In this document: positions 7,585 to 13,732 of the stretch, piece by piece
Layout: each line of letters begins with the position of its first letter
Position numbering within the stretch: the stretch's first letter is position 1
NCBI GenBank assembly: GCA_018712665.1
Contig: DVGP01000051.1
Location: 1 to 14,060, forward strand
Direction: 5' to 3'
Source of the DNA: Candidatus Pelethomonas intestinigallinarum
GTDB lineage: Bacteria; Bacillota; Clostridia; Oscillospirales; Oscillospiraceae
Length of the DNA: 14,060 nucleotides
The notes under the pieces: model-generated
What the model was told of the DNA's origin: nothing
Database searches by the model: none
What the model saw: only the letters and a program-made list of their open reading frames with translations
Position numbers and translations under genes: made by a program

Positions 7585-8397
7585 TCAGCCCTCCAATTCC
7601 TTCAATGCCTGCTGCCGCTGCTCCTCGCTGGGCGCCTTGCCGTGCCAGCCCGCCTGGTTCTCCATGAAGCTGACGCCCTTGCCCTTGACGGTGTGGGCCA
7701 GGATGGCCTTGGGCTTGCCGGGCTCCGTGGCCTCGTTCAGGGCGGCCAGGACCTGCTCCAGGTCGTTGCCGTCGGACAGCTCCACCAGGTGGAAGCCGAA
7801 GGCCCGGAGCTTGGCGGCCATGTCCCCCAGGCTCATGACCTCGTCGTTGGGCCCGTCGATCTGCAGACCGTTGTTGTCAATGACCACCGTAAGGTTGTCC
7901 AGCTTATAGTGGCTGGCGGCCATAAAGGCCTCCCACACCTGGCCCTCCTGGCACTCGCCGTCCCCCAGGATGGTGCATACCCTGGTGTCCTTCCCCATGT
8001 GCTTGGCCCCCAGGGCCATGCCCACGGCGAGGGAAATGCCCTGGCCCAGGGAGCCGGTGGAGGCGTCCACCCCGGGGATCTTCTTCATGTCCGGGTGGCC
8101 CTGGAGCATCCCGTGGAGCTGCCGGAAGGTCTTGAACTCGTCTTTACTGAAAAATCCCAGCTCCGCCAAAATCCCATAGTAGCAGGGAGCGGCGTGGCCC
8201 TTGCTGAGAACGAAGCGGTCCCGGTCCGGGTCCTTGGGATTCTTTGGGTCGATCCGCATCTGCGTACAGAAGATGGCGCTCATCAGCTCCACGGCGGACA
8301 GGGACCCGCCGGGGTGGCCGCTGCCGGCGTTGGCCGTCATGTTGATGATGTCCCGCCGGACCTCTGTGCAGAAGTCTTTCAGCTGTGCTGTATTCAT
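7585..8397 (-). CDS. Transketolase, N-terminal (TPP-binding) subunit
   Basis: The 270-residue product carries the thiamine-diphosphate-binding half of transketolase. The motif starts at GDGECQEG (145-152) and ends at IDNNG (173-177), with Mg2+ and diphosphate ligands in between. Upstream, ANAGSGHPGGSLS (22-34), FVLSKGHAAPCYY (62-74) and GSLGQGIS (115-122) are typical. The start at 8397 is supported by GGGGAGGAAA eight bases upstream and by the family's usual N-terminus; longer in-frame extensions would cross the promoter region. It is the first gene of a two-gene operon with the C-terminal subunit, from the promoter at 8432-8460 to the terminator at 6611-6650. Role: non-oxidative pentose phosphate pathway, cytoplasmic. 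Confidence 0.93.
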   Translation of the reverse strand: MNTAQLKDFCTEVRRDIINMTANAGSGHPGGSLSAVELMSAIFCTQMRIDPKNPKDPDRDRFVLSKGHAAPCYYGILAELGFFSKDEFKTFRQLHGMLQGHPDMKKIPGVDASTGSLGQGISLAVGMALGAKHMGKDTRVCTILGDGECQEGQVWEAFMAASHYKLDNLTVVIDNNGLQIDGPNDEVMSLGDMAAKLRAFGFHLVELSDGNDLEQVLAALNEATEPGKPKAILAHTVKGKGVSFMENQAGWHGKAPSEEQRQQALKELEG

Positions 8398-8431
8398 GGC
8401 ATTTCCTCCCCATTGAATTTTGCCTTTTTTA

Positions 8432-8460
8432 AGGATACCGCACTCGGGGCCCAAAGTCAA
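8432..8460 (-). promoter_or_regulatory. Sigma-A promoter of the transketolase operon
   Basis: On the minus strand TTGACT (8455-8460), a 17-bp spacer and TATCCT (8432-8437) precede the start at 8397. It is back to back with the phosphatase promoter; the two -35 boxes are 28 bp apart. Confidence 0.7.
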
Positions 8461-8488
8461 TCGGCGCGCCCTCTCCGCGGCGGGAAAA

Positions 8489-8517
8489 TTGACATTTTCC
8501 GCCCCAGGCGGTATAAT
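8489..8517 (+). promoter_or_regulatory. Perfect consensus sigma-A promoter of the HAD phosphatase gene
   Basis: TTGACA (8489-8494), exactly 17 bp, TATAAT (8512-8517): both boxes are full consensus. Transcription would start near 8524, giving a leader of about 48 nt that contains a 6-bp GC hairpin (8541-8546 with 8551-8556) next to the ribosome binding site. Confidence 0.92.
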
Positions 8518-8571
8518 ACCGGCGATCATGAACACAGCTTGGCGGCGGAGGCCGCCGGCGAGGAGGGACCT

Positions 8572-9234
8572 ATGCTCAAGGCAGTTGTATTCGATCTGGA
8601 CGGCACGCTCCTGGACACCATTCCGGACATTGCGGCGGCGCTGAACCACTCCCTGGCCGCCAACGGCCTGCCCACCCACCCGGCGAAGGCGGTGGAGGGC
8701 TTCGTGGGAGGCGGCATACGCTCCGCCGTGGTGAAGGCCGCACCGGCGGGGTCCTCCGAGGCGGTCATCGAACAGGTGCTGGCGGGGTACCACGACGTGT
8801 ACGTGGCCCACTGCACGGACAGGACCGCCCCCTATCCCGGGGTGGAGGACATGCTCTCCGCCCTCACCGCCCGGGGCCTCCAGCTGGGGGTGCTGAGCAA
8901 CAAGACCGAGGCCACCGCCCGGAAGATCATCGCCCACTACTTCCCCGACACGCCCTTCCGCTTTGTCTTCGGCCGGGCGGAGGGACGGCCCCTGAAGCCC
9001 GACCCCGGCGCCGCCGCCCCGGTGCTGGAGGCCCTGGGCCTGGCCCCGGAGGAGATCGCCTACGCCGGGGACAGCGGCACCGACGTGACCTTCGCCAAGG
9101 CCGTGGGCTTTCTGGCGGCGGCCACCCCCTGGGGCTACCGGAGCCGGGAGGAGCTGGCCGCCCTGTCCCCGGACCTCCTGCCGGAGACGGCGGCGGAGCT
9201 GACGGCGGCGCTGCTGGAACGGGCCGACGGCTGA
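8572..9234 (+). CDS. HAD-family hydrolase, phosphoglycolate phosphatase-like
   Basis: This 220-residue protein is a HAD superfamily subfamily I phosphatase. Motif I is VFDLDGTLLDT (nucleophile Asp8, general acid Asp10), motif II GVLSNKT (Ser109), motif III Lys142 in PLKPDP, and motif IV YAGDSGTD (Asp167, Asp171) for Mg2+. A helical cap lies between motifs I and II (about 15-85), as in Gph and pyrophosphatase PpaX. The closest family description is phosphoglycolate phosphatase, but substrate cannot be assigned by sequence alone. The start is chosen by GAGGAGGG five bases upstream and the standard HAD N-terminus. It is monocistronic and divergent from the transketolase operon. A shared pentose phosphate or sugar-phosphate context is possible but only inferred. 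Confidence 0.9.
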   Translation: MLKAVVFDLDGTLLDTIPDIAAALNHSLAANGLPTHPAKAVEGFVGGGIRSAVVKAAPAGSSEAVIEQVLAGYHDVYVAHCTDRTAPYPGVEDMLSALTARGLQLGVLSNKTEATARKIIAHYFPDTPFRFVFGRAEGRPLKPDPGAAAPVLEALGLAPEEIAYAGDSGTDVTFAKAVGFLAAATPWGYRSREELAALSPDLLPETAAELTAALLERADG

Positions 9235-9485
9235 GACGCGGCGGGCGGGGCAGGGGAGAGGCTGCCCCTCCCCAAAGTGAAGCCGAAAGGCTTTGCGGGG
9301 TATTCGATTTCATTCGAGGCGGGCTTTGCCCCCTCGAGCTCCCCCCGGCGCTGTGTGTTTTTTACTTCTGAGGAAAGTCTTTCGACACGCTGAGGCGGGC
9401 CGCCAAACGGCGGCCCGCCTCGCCGCTTTCCCGGATTAGAGACCATCCTCCCCCCGCAAATTTTCAAATTTCGGGCGGTTAGCCC
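9235..9485. other. Hairpin-rich intergenic region without a gene
   Basis: No convincing coding sequence is seen. It holds GGGGCAG/CTGCCCC (9247-9253 with 9262-9268), an AAGCC-GAAA-GGCTT tetraloop hairpin (9280-9293), an imperfect TCGAGG stem (about 9314-9337) followed some 20 bases later by six T, a perfect 13-bp stem-loop (9392-9421) and a 10-bp AT/GC stem with one bulge (9453-9475). No stem is directly followed by a T run, so the phosphatase terminator is uncertain. It may hold a degraded relative of the compound hairpin element. Confidence 0.5.
9392..9421. repeat. Perfect 13-bp inverted repeat
   Basis: 9392-9404 pairs exactly with 9409-9421 around the loop AAAC. It is very GC-rich (GAGGCGGGCCGCC arm) and lacks a T tract on either side. 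It is a stable stem-loop of unknown role between the phosphatase and cobW-type genes. Confidence 0.7.
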
Positions 9486-9513
9486 TTGTTTTTTTCACAG
9501 GGGAGAGTAAAAT
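9486..9513 (+). promoter_or_regulatory. Possible promoter of the CobW gene pair
   Basis: TTGTTT (9486-9491) and TAAAAT (9508-9513) are 16 bp apart, 67 bp before the start at 9580. No clear Zur-type palindrome was seen around it, so zinc control cannot be shown from sequence. Confidence 0.4.
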
Positions 9514-9579
9514 AAAGGGTCGAGAGAATTTGCGGGCACTTTAGCCGCACCATTTTGCGAAAAAGAAGGAATAACTGCT

Positions 9580-10686
9580 ATGACGAAAGTAAACGTGATC
9601 TCCGGCTTCCTGGGCGCGGGGAAGACCACCCTGATCCGCAAGCTCCTGGAGGAGGCACTGAAGGGCGAGAAGGTGGTCCTCATTGAGAACGAGTTTGGGG
9701 AGATCGGCATCGACGGCGGCTTCCTCCGGGACGCCGGGGTGGAGATCAGCGAGATGAACTCCGGGTGTATCTGCTGCTCCCTGGTGGGGGACTTCGGCAA
9801 AGCCCTGGAGCAGGTGATGGACCAGTTCCACCCCGACCGCATCCTCATCGAGCCCTCCGGCGTGGGCAAGCTCTCCGACGTGGTCCGGGCCGTCCAGGGC
9901 GTGGCGGAGCATATCCCCGGCATGGTCCTGGGCTGCGCCGTCACCGTGGCCGACGCCACCAAGTGCAAGGTCTACATGAAGAACTTCGGCGAGTTTTATT
10001 TAAACCAGGTCGTCCACGCCGGGGCCATCATCCTCAGCCGCACCCAGAAGCTCAGCGAGGAGAAGCTGGCGGAGGTGGCGGCCCTGCTGCGGGAGAAGAA
10101 CCCCCAGGCCCCCATCGTCACCACCGCCTGGGACCAGCTCACCGGCGGGCAGCTCCTGGCCGCCATGGAGGAGGGCAACACCCTGGCCCGGGAGCTGCTG
10201 GACGAGGGGGAGGTCTGCCCCGTCTGCGGCTGCCACCACGACCACGACCATGAGCACCATCACAACCATGACCATCACCACGGCCATAACCACTGCGATC
10301 ACGACCATGAGCATGATCACGACCACGAGCATGACCATCACCACGGCCACGACTGCGGCTGCGGCCATGACCACGACCACGAGCACCACCATCACCACCA
10401 CGGCCACGACGCCGACGAGGTGTTCTCCAGCTGGGGTGTGGAGACCACAAGGACCTTCTCTGAGGAGAGCTTGCGGTCCATCCTGGCGGAGCTGGACACC
10501 GGCCGGTATGGCGCGGTGCTCCGGGCCAAGGGCATCGTGAAGGCGGAGGACGGCCGCTGGCTCCACTTCGACTACGTGCCGGAGGACCACCAGGTCCGGT
10601 TCGGCGGCGCGGACTACACCGGCCGGCTGTGCGTCATCGGCAGCAAGCTGGACGAGGCCGGGCTGCGCGCCCTCTTCGGGGTGTAA
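9580..10686 (+). CDS. COG0523/CobW-family GTPase with long His-rich metal-binding linker
   Basis: This 368-residue G3E GTPase is of the CobW/YjiA/ZNG1 type, a family of metal-insertion chaperones (zinc, cobalt or others). It has Walker A GFLGAGKTT (9-17), ENEFGEIGID (36-45), the metal-binding CxCC motif CICC (63-66) and EPSGVG (91-96). The linker 213-277 contains about 33 His plus Cys213, 216, 218, 239, 259 and 261, in HD/HE/HHH repeats, and must bind several metal ions. The CobW C-terminal domain follows (about 284-368). The usual G4 motif NKxD is replaced by SRTQ (153-156), so base recognition must differ. The start has AGAAGGA ten bases upstream. The next gene follows after three bases and encodes a second CobW-like GTPase. 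Metal identity is not decided; zinc is the first guess from family and His content. Confidence 0.92.
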   Translation: MTKVNVISGFLGAGKTTLIRKLLEEALKGEKVVLIENEFGEIGIDGGFLRDAGVEISEMNSGCICCSLVGDFGKALEQVMDQFHPDRILIEPSGVGKLSDVVRAVQGVAEHIPGMVLGCAVTVADATKCKVYMKNFGEFYLNQVVHAGAIILSRTQKLSEEKLAEVAALLREKNPQAPIVTTAWDQLTGGQLLAAMEEGNTLARELLDEGEVCPVCGCHHDHDHEHHHNHDHHHGHNHCDHDHEHDHDHEHDHHHGHDCGCGHDHDHEHHHHHHGHDADEVFSSWGVETTRTFSEESLRSILAELDTGRYGAVLRAKGIVKAEDGRWLHFDYVPEDHQVRFGGADYTGRLCVIGSKLDEAGLRALFGV

Positions 10687-10689
10687 GCC

Positions 10690-11637
10690 ATGGCCAGGAC
10701 GGAACAGGTCTTCCCCGTCTACATGGTGGCGGGCTTCCTGGACAGCGGCAAAACCTCCTTCATCAACGGCATCCTCTCCGACGGCTTCGCCCGGGAGGAC
10801 CGGACGCTGCTGCTGTGCTGTGAGGAGGGGGAGACGGAATATGACCCCAAGGCCCTGGGCAACGTGACGGTGGTGACGGTGGACGACCAGGAGACGCTGA
10901 CGCCGGAGTTTTTGCTGGCCCAGCAGCGGAAGTGCCGGGCCACCCAGATCATCGTGGAGTACAACGGTATGTGGCAGATCCAGGACTTCTACACCCAGTC
11001 CATGCCCCCCTCCTGGGTCCTCTACCAGATCATTGTCACCGCCGAGGGCCCAACCTTCGAGCTCTACGCCAAGAATATGGGCTCCCTCATGCTGGAGAAG
11101 CTCCGCAACGCCGACATGATCATCATCAACCGCTGCGACCAGGCCCTGCGGGACGCCCTGCGGCGGCGGAACCTGCGGATGGTGAACCGCCGGGCGGACA
11201 TCTATCTGGAAAATACCGACGGCACCAGCGAGGACTATATGGACGGCACCGTCTCCGCCTTCGACCTGACCGCCGACCCCATCGTGGTCACCGACGAGGA
11301 CTACGGCTTCTGGTTCGTGGAGATCATGGACAACCCCAAGATGTACGAGGGGAAGCGGGTTCGGTTCCGAGCCATGATGTGCAAGCCCCCCCGGTACGGG
11401 GACTACTTCACCCCCGGCCGGTTCGCCATGGTCTGCTGCGCCGAGGACATGAACTTCCTGGCGGTGGCCTGCATCGGCTACGACGCGAAGGACATCCCCG
11501 AGCGGACCTGGGTGGAGATCACCGCCGTGTGCCGGGTGGAGCACTGGGACCCCTACGGCGAGGAGGACGGGCCGGTGCTCCATGTGGAGCGCGTGGTCCC
11601 CTGCGAGAAGCCGAAAGAGGAAGTTGTTCAGATGTAG
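10690..11637 (+). CDS. CobW-like GTPase domain joined to YcgQ/TIGR03943-like C-terminal domain
   Basis: The 315-residue protein starts with a G3E-type P-loop domain: GFLDSGKTS (15-23), VEYNGMW (89-95) in the place of the usual EPSG motif, and a G4-like INRCD (146-150). The CxCC metal motif is absent; CCEEGE (43-48) sits in the corresponding region. From about residue 205 the sequence changes to a domain like the soluble part of YcgQ (TIGR03943): EIMDNPKMYEGKRVRFRAMM (211-230), TPGRFAMVCCAED (241-253) and a beta-strand pattern to the end. YcgQ is usually the partner of the YcgR permease; no permease is seen here. It lies three bases after the His-rich CobW gene with only a weak ribosome binding site (GGGGTG), so translation is probably coupled. 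Function inferred: partner GTPase in metal handling, perhaps passing metal to or from an unseen transporter. Confidence 0.8.
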   Translation: MARTEQVFPVYMVAGFLDSGKTSFINGILSDGFAREDRTLLLCCEEGETEYDPKALGNVTVVTVDDQETLTPEFLLAQQRKCRATQIIVEYNGMWQIQDFYTQSMPPSWVLYQIIVTAEGPTFELYAKNMGSLMLEKLRNADMIIINRCDQALRDALRRRNLRMVNRRADIYLENTDGTSEDYMDGTVSAFDLTADPIVVTDEDYGFWFVEIMDNPKMYEGKRVRFRAMMCKPPRYGDYFTPGRFAMVCCAEDMNFLAVACIGYDAKDIPERTWVEITAVCRVEHWDPYGEEDGPVLHVERVVPCEKPKEEVVQM

Positions 11638-11656
11638 CGGGGCCCATACCTCGTTT

Positions 11657-11809
11657 TGTGGGGGCTCCGCCCCCACACCCCGGGTTACTTTTCTCTTGTC
11701 AGAAAAGTAACCAAAAGGACACTTAGGAGGGGGACACTTTCGACTGTGTCCCCCTCCTAAGAATCTCCCCCCGCAACGACCAATGAGGGGGCTGCGGCCC
11801 CCTCTTTGG
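11657..11809 (+). repeat. Compound hairpin element, copy 2 (four hairpins)
   Basis: Hairpin 1 is 11657-11665 with 11669-11677 (9 bp, loop TCC). After linker CCCCG, hairpin 2 is 11683-11694 with 11701-11712 (12 bp, GGTTACTTTTCT arm). After AAAAGGACA (9 nt), hairpin 3 is 11722-11737 with 11746-11761 (16 bp, loop TTTCGACT). After 18 nt ending CCGCAACGA, hairpin 4 is 11780-11792 with 11797-11809 (one mismatch). The element follows the cobW2 stop by 19 bp in the same orientation. It is homologous to copy 3, with different stem sequence but the same architecture. Confidence 0.85.
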
Positions 11810-11815
11810 ATTCTC

Positions 11816-12000
11816 CCCCGGACAGTCCTATGGACTGCCCGGGGACCCCTCAAAATTTCACTTGCGCGGGCGGAATGAATCCGCCCTTGCGCCAAGGTTT
11901 TCGCCGTTGGCGAAAACGCTTGAACGCCGGACTCCCGGCGGGCAATCTCTGAGAGGCGCTTCCACCGTCGAGCAGAGAGACTGGAGGTTATGCGGGGGTT
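11816..12000. other. Centre of the convergent intergenic region, further hairpins
   Basis: No gene is supported. Stem-loops seen: 11816-11828 with 11832-11844 (one mismatch, loop TAT), GGGCGGA at 11868-11874 with 11880-11886, GTTTTCGCC at 11897-11905 with 11909-11917, and a weaker GCCGG/CCGGC near 11925-11939. Open reading frames crossing this DNA have no ribosome binding site and are made of repeat sequence. Confidence 0.55.
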
Positions 12001-12002
12001 TC

Positions 12003-12167
12003 CAAAGGGGGGCGGGCGCCCCCCTTTGTGTCGTCGCGGATGAGGGGGTCACGGGGGAGAAACCCCATCGAAAGGGTTTCTCCCCCGTGCGTGTTTTTGG
12101 TTACTTTTTGCACGAGCAAAAAGTAACCCGGGTCCGGGCCGGGGAGGCCCGGGAGCCATCAAATAGA
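12003..12167 (-). repeat. Compound hairpin element, copy 3 (four hairpins)
   Basis: Read on the minus strand: tail TCTATTTGATGGCT (12154-12167), hairpin 1 (12134-12140 with 12146-12152, minus-strand loop TCCCC), linker ACCCG, hairpin 2 (12099-12111 with 12116-12128, 13 bp), AAAAACACG (9 nt), hairpin 3 (12050-12065 with 12074-12089, 16 bp, loop TTTCGATG), 21 nt ending CCGCGACGACA, hairpin 4 (12003-12014 with 12017-12028, 12 bp). It starts 7 bp behind the citG stop. The tail matches copy 1, and hairpins 2-4 with their spacers match copy 2. Confidence 0.85.
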
Positions 12168-12174
12168 CTGGCAG

Positions 12175-13067
12175 TCATTCGGTGAGAGAAGTGTTTCTTT
12201 CCTTAGAGGAAACAAACCTCTCCTCCAGTGAAACAAGAAAATGGGTGACGGCCAGCAGGTCGGCGGACCCGCCGGGGCTGATCCACCGCTGGATGAGGTC
12301 CCGGTCCATCTCCAGGGCGGCCTCCCGGCCCTCCGTCGTCTCCATACCCCCCAGGGCCAGGACCTGGCACGCCCGCCGCCGGGCGTACTCCGCCGCCTCC
12401 GGCCCGCCCCGGGCCAGGATATTGGTGTCGGCGGTGCGGGCGATGAGCTCCAGCAAGGTCTGGACCAGGGCGTCGTTTCGGGAGAGGCCCCGGGCCAGGG
12501 CCGCCCGGTACCGGGGGGCGGACAGCTGCCGCACGGTCTCGTACCCGCTCTCCGCCTCCCCACGGATGCCGGTGATACCGTGGTCCAGGTAGAGCTGCTC
12601 CCCTTTGGTCCGGGGCGGGCGCTCCGCCAGGGCGGCGAAGTCCCGCCGGCACAGCCCCCGGCACAGCTCCCCGGCGGCCCGGCACACGGCCTCCACCGTC
12701 ACCTCTCCCTGGCCCCACAGCCACCCAGCGCAGCCGCACAGCACCGCCATGGAGAACACCGCCCCCTTGTGGGTGTTCACTCCGCCGGTGGCGGCGAACA
12801 TCGCCCGCTCCGCCTCCGCCCCCAACCGGCGCAGGGGGGGAAGAGCTCCGGCAGGGGCTGGCTCTGCCCCTCCCGGCCGACGGCGGCGAAGCGGACAAAC
12901 CAGCTTCCCAGGGCGGCGGCGCTGGACTGAAAAGTGAAGAAATCCATATCGCTGTGGGCGCCGCAGTTGAGGCGGTCCACCAGCCCCGGCTTGGGGGTGG
13001 CCGCCGCCTCAAAGAGCAGCCCCTCCAGGGCCAGGGCCCCGATGATCTCCGCCGCGTTTTCCGCCAT
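12175..13067 (-). pseudogene. citG: citG, triphosphoribosyl-dephospho-CoA synthase, broken by a one-base frameshift
   Basis: CitG makes 2'-(5''-triphosphoribosyl)-3'-dephospho-CoA from ATP and dephospho-CoA, the precursor of the citrate lyase prosthetic group. The N-terminal part (13067 to about 12834, 78 residues) holds ATPKPGLVDRLNCGAHSDMDF (23-43). The remainder continues in the -1 frame from 12834: LRRLGAEAERAMFAATGGVNTHKG and on to the stop at 12175. The break is in a run of seven C (plus-strand G at 12834-12840); one added C would give an intact protein of about 297 residues, the usual length. Without correction the zero-frame product ends early near 12777. The start has GGAGGAGGAAGG just upstream and lies 22 bp after citX. 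The frameshift could be a sequencing error, a recent mutation, phase variation or slippage; the rest of the sequence is well conserved, so inactivation is either recent or not real. Confidence 0.88.
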
Positions 13068-13089
13068 GTCCTTCCTCCTCCGTGTGCGG

Positions 13090-13611
13090 TCAGTCAGTCT
13101 GCCCGCTGTGAAAATGTGCCGCCAGCATCCCGTCGATCTTGGCCTGCATCTCCGCCACGGTGTGGCGGCGGGAGCGGGCGCAGACCTGGGCCTGTTCCCC
13201 GCAGAGTAGGCAGGAGCGGTAGCCGGGGCGGCTGAGCTTCCGTCCCGTTTCGTCCAGCACGTCCATGTCGAAGAGCCGTCCCAGGGGGTGGCTCTCCTCA
13301 ATAGCGGTTACCCGGGCCTTGACAGTCCCGGCGTCACCGTCGAAGCACAGCAGCGCCTCGTCCCCGGTCTTCTCGTGGACCTCGATTTTCTCCAGCACCG
13401 GAATGCCCAGCTCCCCAAGGGTGGAACGAATGGCGGACAGCCCCTCGTCAAAGGCCCGCCGCAGCTCGGCGTTGGTCTTGACGGGGCCGGGGACGTTCAT
13501 GGTAAAGGAGAGGAGGGGTTTTCCGTGGCGCTCCAGCAGCGCTCTCTGTCGTTCTTGCCGCGTCTCCCGGCACAGCAGCATGTCCTCCAGCGTGACCTGT
13601 TCACCGACCAT
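13090..13611 (-). CDS. citX: CitX, apo-citrate lyase phosphoribosyl-dephospho-CoA transferase
   Basis: The 173-residue protein moves the phosphoribosyl-dephospho-CoA group made by CitG onto a serine of citrate lyase acyl carrier protein (CitD). Family hallmarks are FTMNVPGPVKT (36-46), GRLFDMDVLD (111-120) and the Cys-rich end RSCLLCGEQAQVCARSRRHT (132-151), here with Cys134, Cys137 and Cys144. Length matches stand-alone CitX. The start at 13611 has AGAGGTGAT about ten bases upstream. It lies between citC (121 bp upstream, interval filled by hairpin-element copy 4) and citG (22 bp downstream), fitting a citrate lyase maturation operon. No citD, citE or citF is in the window. Confidence 0.93.
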   Translation of the reverse strand: MVGEQVTLEDMLLCRETRQERQRALLERHGKPLLSFTMNVPGPVKTNAELRRAFDEGLSAIRSTLGELGIPVLEKIEVHEKTGDEALLCFDGDAGTVKARVTAIEESHPLGRLFDMDVLDETGRKLSRPGYRSCLLCGEQAQVCARSRRHTVAEMQAKIDGMLAAHFHSGQTD

Positions 13612-13630
13612 AGCGCAAAATCACCTCTGA

Positions 13631-13707
13631 GCGAAGCGGAGCTTCGCGAACAAAAAATTTTGCCCCGCTTTTGTAAAAGCGGGCCGGGGTCTGGGGCGGG
13701 GAGCCCC
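13631..13707 (-). repeat. Compound hairpin element, copy 4 (short, diverged)
   Basis: On the minus strand: hairpin 1 (13693-13697 with 13703-13707, loop TCCCC), linker AGACCCCGG, hairpin 2 (13664-13672 with 13675-13683, CCCGCTTTT arm), then GCAAAATTTTTTG and a 7-bp stem-loop (13631-13637 with 13641-13647). The linker, the CTTTT/AAAAG core of hairpin 2 and the following CAAAA match the other copies, but hairpin 3 with its TTTCGA loop is absent. It fills the gap between citC and citX. It might act as an internal transcription attenuator. Confidence 0.6.
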
Positions 13708-13732
13708 GGAGCGCCCCCAAAGACCGGCAGCC

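Noticed and set aside
8528..8644. Short plus-strand frame starting upstream of the phosphatase
   Set aside because: It overlaps the phosphatase start in another frame, is Arg-rich and has no ribosome binding site; the MNTA beginning shared with the transketolase subunit is chance.
9135..9467. Minus-strand open frames between the phosphatase and CobW genes
   Set aside because: They overlap the end of the phosphatase gene and the hairpin-rich spacer, with low-complexity Pro/Ser/Arg content and no start signal.
10207..10410. Tandem-repeat-like His-coding DNA considered as a CRISPR or minisatellite
   Set aside because: The units are codon-level CAC/GAC/CAT variations in an open frame of a known family with His-rich linkers; there are no spacers or constant repeat units.
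10000..11895. 631-codon minus-strand open frame with Val/Met repeats
   Set aside because: It is antisense to the two CobW genes. The Val/Met repeat is the complement of the His-rich coding repeat, not a membrane protein.
11862..12185. 107-codon plus-strand open frame in the convergent intergenic region
   Set aside because: It is made of the hairpin repeat DNA, has no ribosome binding site and no protein-like features. Similar frames in such repeats are often annotated as hypothetical, but I see no support.
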